Shown here one piece after another: positions 63,001-64,000 of a stretch of 64,000 nt of DNA. Where the stretch lies: positions 11,160,501 to 11,224,500 of the forward strand of contig NC_134035.1 of assembly GCF_964204645.1 (NCBI RefSeq). The letters are read 5' to 3'. The notes under the pieces are model-generated. The model was not told where the DNA came from. It did not search any database and saw nothing but the letters and a program-made list of their open reading frames with translations. The DNA comes from Tubulanus polymorphus. Its lineage: Eukaryota > Nemertea > Palaeonemertea > Tubulaniformes > Tubulanidae. A program made the position numbers and the translations under genes. Positions within the stretch are counted from its first letter, which is position 1. Each line of letters starts with the position of its first letter.

Positions 63001-63421
63001 CCTGCAATGAATCGAGTGGAGATGAAATTATTGCGTTATTTGCGTTATTTTTGTTGTAGAATTCGCGCCAAGAATTTAAAAGTATCGTTTCTAAACGGTC
63101 AGAGAATCGCATCGTATCTCATTTTATCACACATCGATGATCGGACGGAGAATAAAATGAAGTGAGTCGTCGTATGATCTTCTATGCGGGTTCGCGAAAT
63201 TGAATTCTAGCCTTTTGATCGATGTAAAAACCGACTTGGTTTTAATTCACTCCGATTTTGGTTCCTTTCGATTTTGTAGATGGCCTTTTATAAATGAGGT
63301 GAAGAAAGTAATGGATAAAGATGGTTTGAATGATGCGAAATACAAAGTGATCTCGATTAAAGACGAACGACTTTTCATTCGTATATCGGTTGATCTGATG
63401 AAAAATGCTTCAGCTGTGTGA
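60013..63421 (+). CDS. Beta-1,4-galactosyltransferase family (GT7), type II membrane
   Basis: Golgi enzyme expected to transfer galactose from UDP-Gal to N-acetylglucosamine or a similar acceptor. Six in-phase exons: 60013-60352, 60666-60892, 61731-61939, 62439-62561, 63060-63161, 63280-63421 (TGA), encoding 380 residues. The start is the first ATG after an in-frame TGA at 59995. Residues about 12-28 (VVWLIFVFTILNIAYSYL) form the signal anchor. Catalytic domain: GGWTPSNC, then VPYRNRPDNLKKFIYHMH, FNRAKLLNIG, HDLDKLPE (DxD metal site with flanking cysteines), FYVGGVLSI, NRYWGWGREDDDF, LSHIDD (probable metal-binding His) and DGLNDAKYKV. WGWGREDDD has Arg where most B4GALT1-6 enzymes have Gly, while B4GALT7 has WGREDDE; overall it looks like a divergent B4GALT1-6-type enzyme, so acceptor specificity is uncertain. 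Confidence 0.93.
60370..60545. repeat. Dispersed repeat in B4GALT intron 1
   Basis: Begins GGGTCCCTACGACTCTTTGA and contains CTCCTTTAATTTGGGCAAAA and TGCCTGAAACACC. A second copy lies in intron 4 at 62590-62770 in the same orientation, about 75-80% similar by eye. Confidence 0.75.
60953..61241. mobile_element. piggyBac-like MITE in B4GALT intron 2
   Basis: TTAA on both sides (60949-60952 and 61242-61245), with ends CCCTTTCAGTGC and GCACTGAAAGGG exactly inverted. The interior contains several ACACCGC(A/G)GTG palindromes. Homologous in part to 27474-27738, including TAGTGTTATTCCCGTTATTC. Confidence 0.88.
62590..62770. repeat. Dispersed repeat in B4GALT intron 4
   Basis: Second copy of the 60370-60545 family, with TTCCTTTAATTTGAGCAAAA and ATGCCTGAAAATCC blocks and a CAGTACAGTTGGAT end. 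Confidence 0.75.
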
Positions 63422-64000
63422 ACTGTTTCTCCTCATTTTGCCCTCTTTCGCAGTGCCTTAGATTCTTTCACTGTTATATCATTGAGGTTGAGACAAACCA
63501 GGGTAGAAGACTCCACCTTATTCAGCGAGGTTTGATTTGAAACGTTTACTAGAGGGAAAGATTCGGGCATGGAAGCTACCTCGGTCATTGACATTGGGAT
63601 GTATCAATTACAGTCGACCAAATACAGAGTATAAAAGTTATGGGATGACCTTATTCAGCACGGTTTGAACTGTTTTTAAAGGTTTACCAAAAACAGGGTA
63701 AAGGATTTGGGTAGAGTTCACCTGGTTCAGAACGGTTTGGACTTTTCGTTTTAAAAAGTTTACCAAATTCTGAGTAGAAGATTGATGCTCCACGTTTAAT
63801 CCTTGAGGGCAAACTGGTTATTGATTGACAGTTGACCAAATTAAAAGTCTAAAAGATTTCGGTTTACTTAAAGTTGTATTCATTATTCCAATATTATAAA
63901 AGTTAGAGCGCATACCCACCGAAAATAATATTGGCAGTAACTTTCTGGTTACAAGTCGAATTTTTGTCTCATACTTCAAGAATCTCTTCTAAAATCTAGG
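63422..64000. other. Downstream of B4GALT, no further gene recognised
   Basis: Holds the B4GALT 3' UTR. No AATAAA is present; ATTAAA near 63840 is the best polyadenylation candidate. Nothing else was recognised. Confidence 0.45.

Overview
This is a eukaryotic (animal) nuclear window. All real genes are split into short exons with GT-AG introns, the DNA is AT-rich, and introns and intergenic DNA are crowded with small palindromic transposon remnants. Gene content and intron structure fit an invertebrate, most plausibly a marine lophotrochozoan such as a mollusc, annelid or brachiopod; that placement is inference. No CRISPR array, operon, rRNA or complete tRNA was seen.

Layout. 1-5803 (+): RAD51AP1-like recombination factor, missing only its tiny first coding exon; it carries an apparent internal duplication of its UIM / SUMO-interacting / acidic-basic modules. 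6888-9197 (-): complete seven-exon MED18 (Mediator head subunit), convergent with RAD51AP1. About 10.3-17.3 kb: no convincing protein gene, but a membrane-segment ORF, a roughly 800-bp imperfect inverted repeat, short exon-like blocks with splice signals, a polyadenylation signal, a degenerate tandem array (period near 340 bp) and a 116-bp minisatellite; I read this as a possible spliced non-coding or decayed gene. 17.3-25.5 kb: mostly intergenic DNA with MITEs and two unassigned ORFs. 25534-57012 (+): a large coiled-coil gene that I could join into 41 in-phase coding exons encoding 1826 residues, with microexons, one giant serine-rich exon and a C-terminal PPPY motif. 57-60 kb: a palindromic cluster of short repeats and intergenic DNA. 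60013-63421 (+): complete six-exon beta-1,4-galactosyltransferase (GT7 family).

The four protein genes are ordinary neighbours with unrelated jobs: homologous recombination, transcription, a probable structural coiled-coil role, and Golgi glycosylation. RAD51AP1 and MED18 converge, and the coiled-coil gene and B4GALT are in tandem. The most unusual material is the 10.9-17.2 kb locus, the duplicated RAD51AP1 architecture, a 237-bp palindrome with sequence-perfect arms at 54447-54683, and the foldback cluster at 57.3-58.2 kb.
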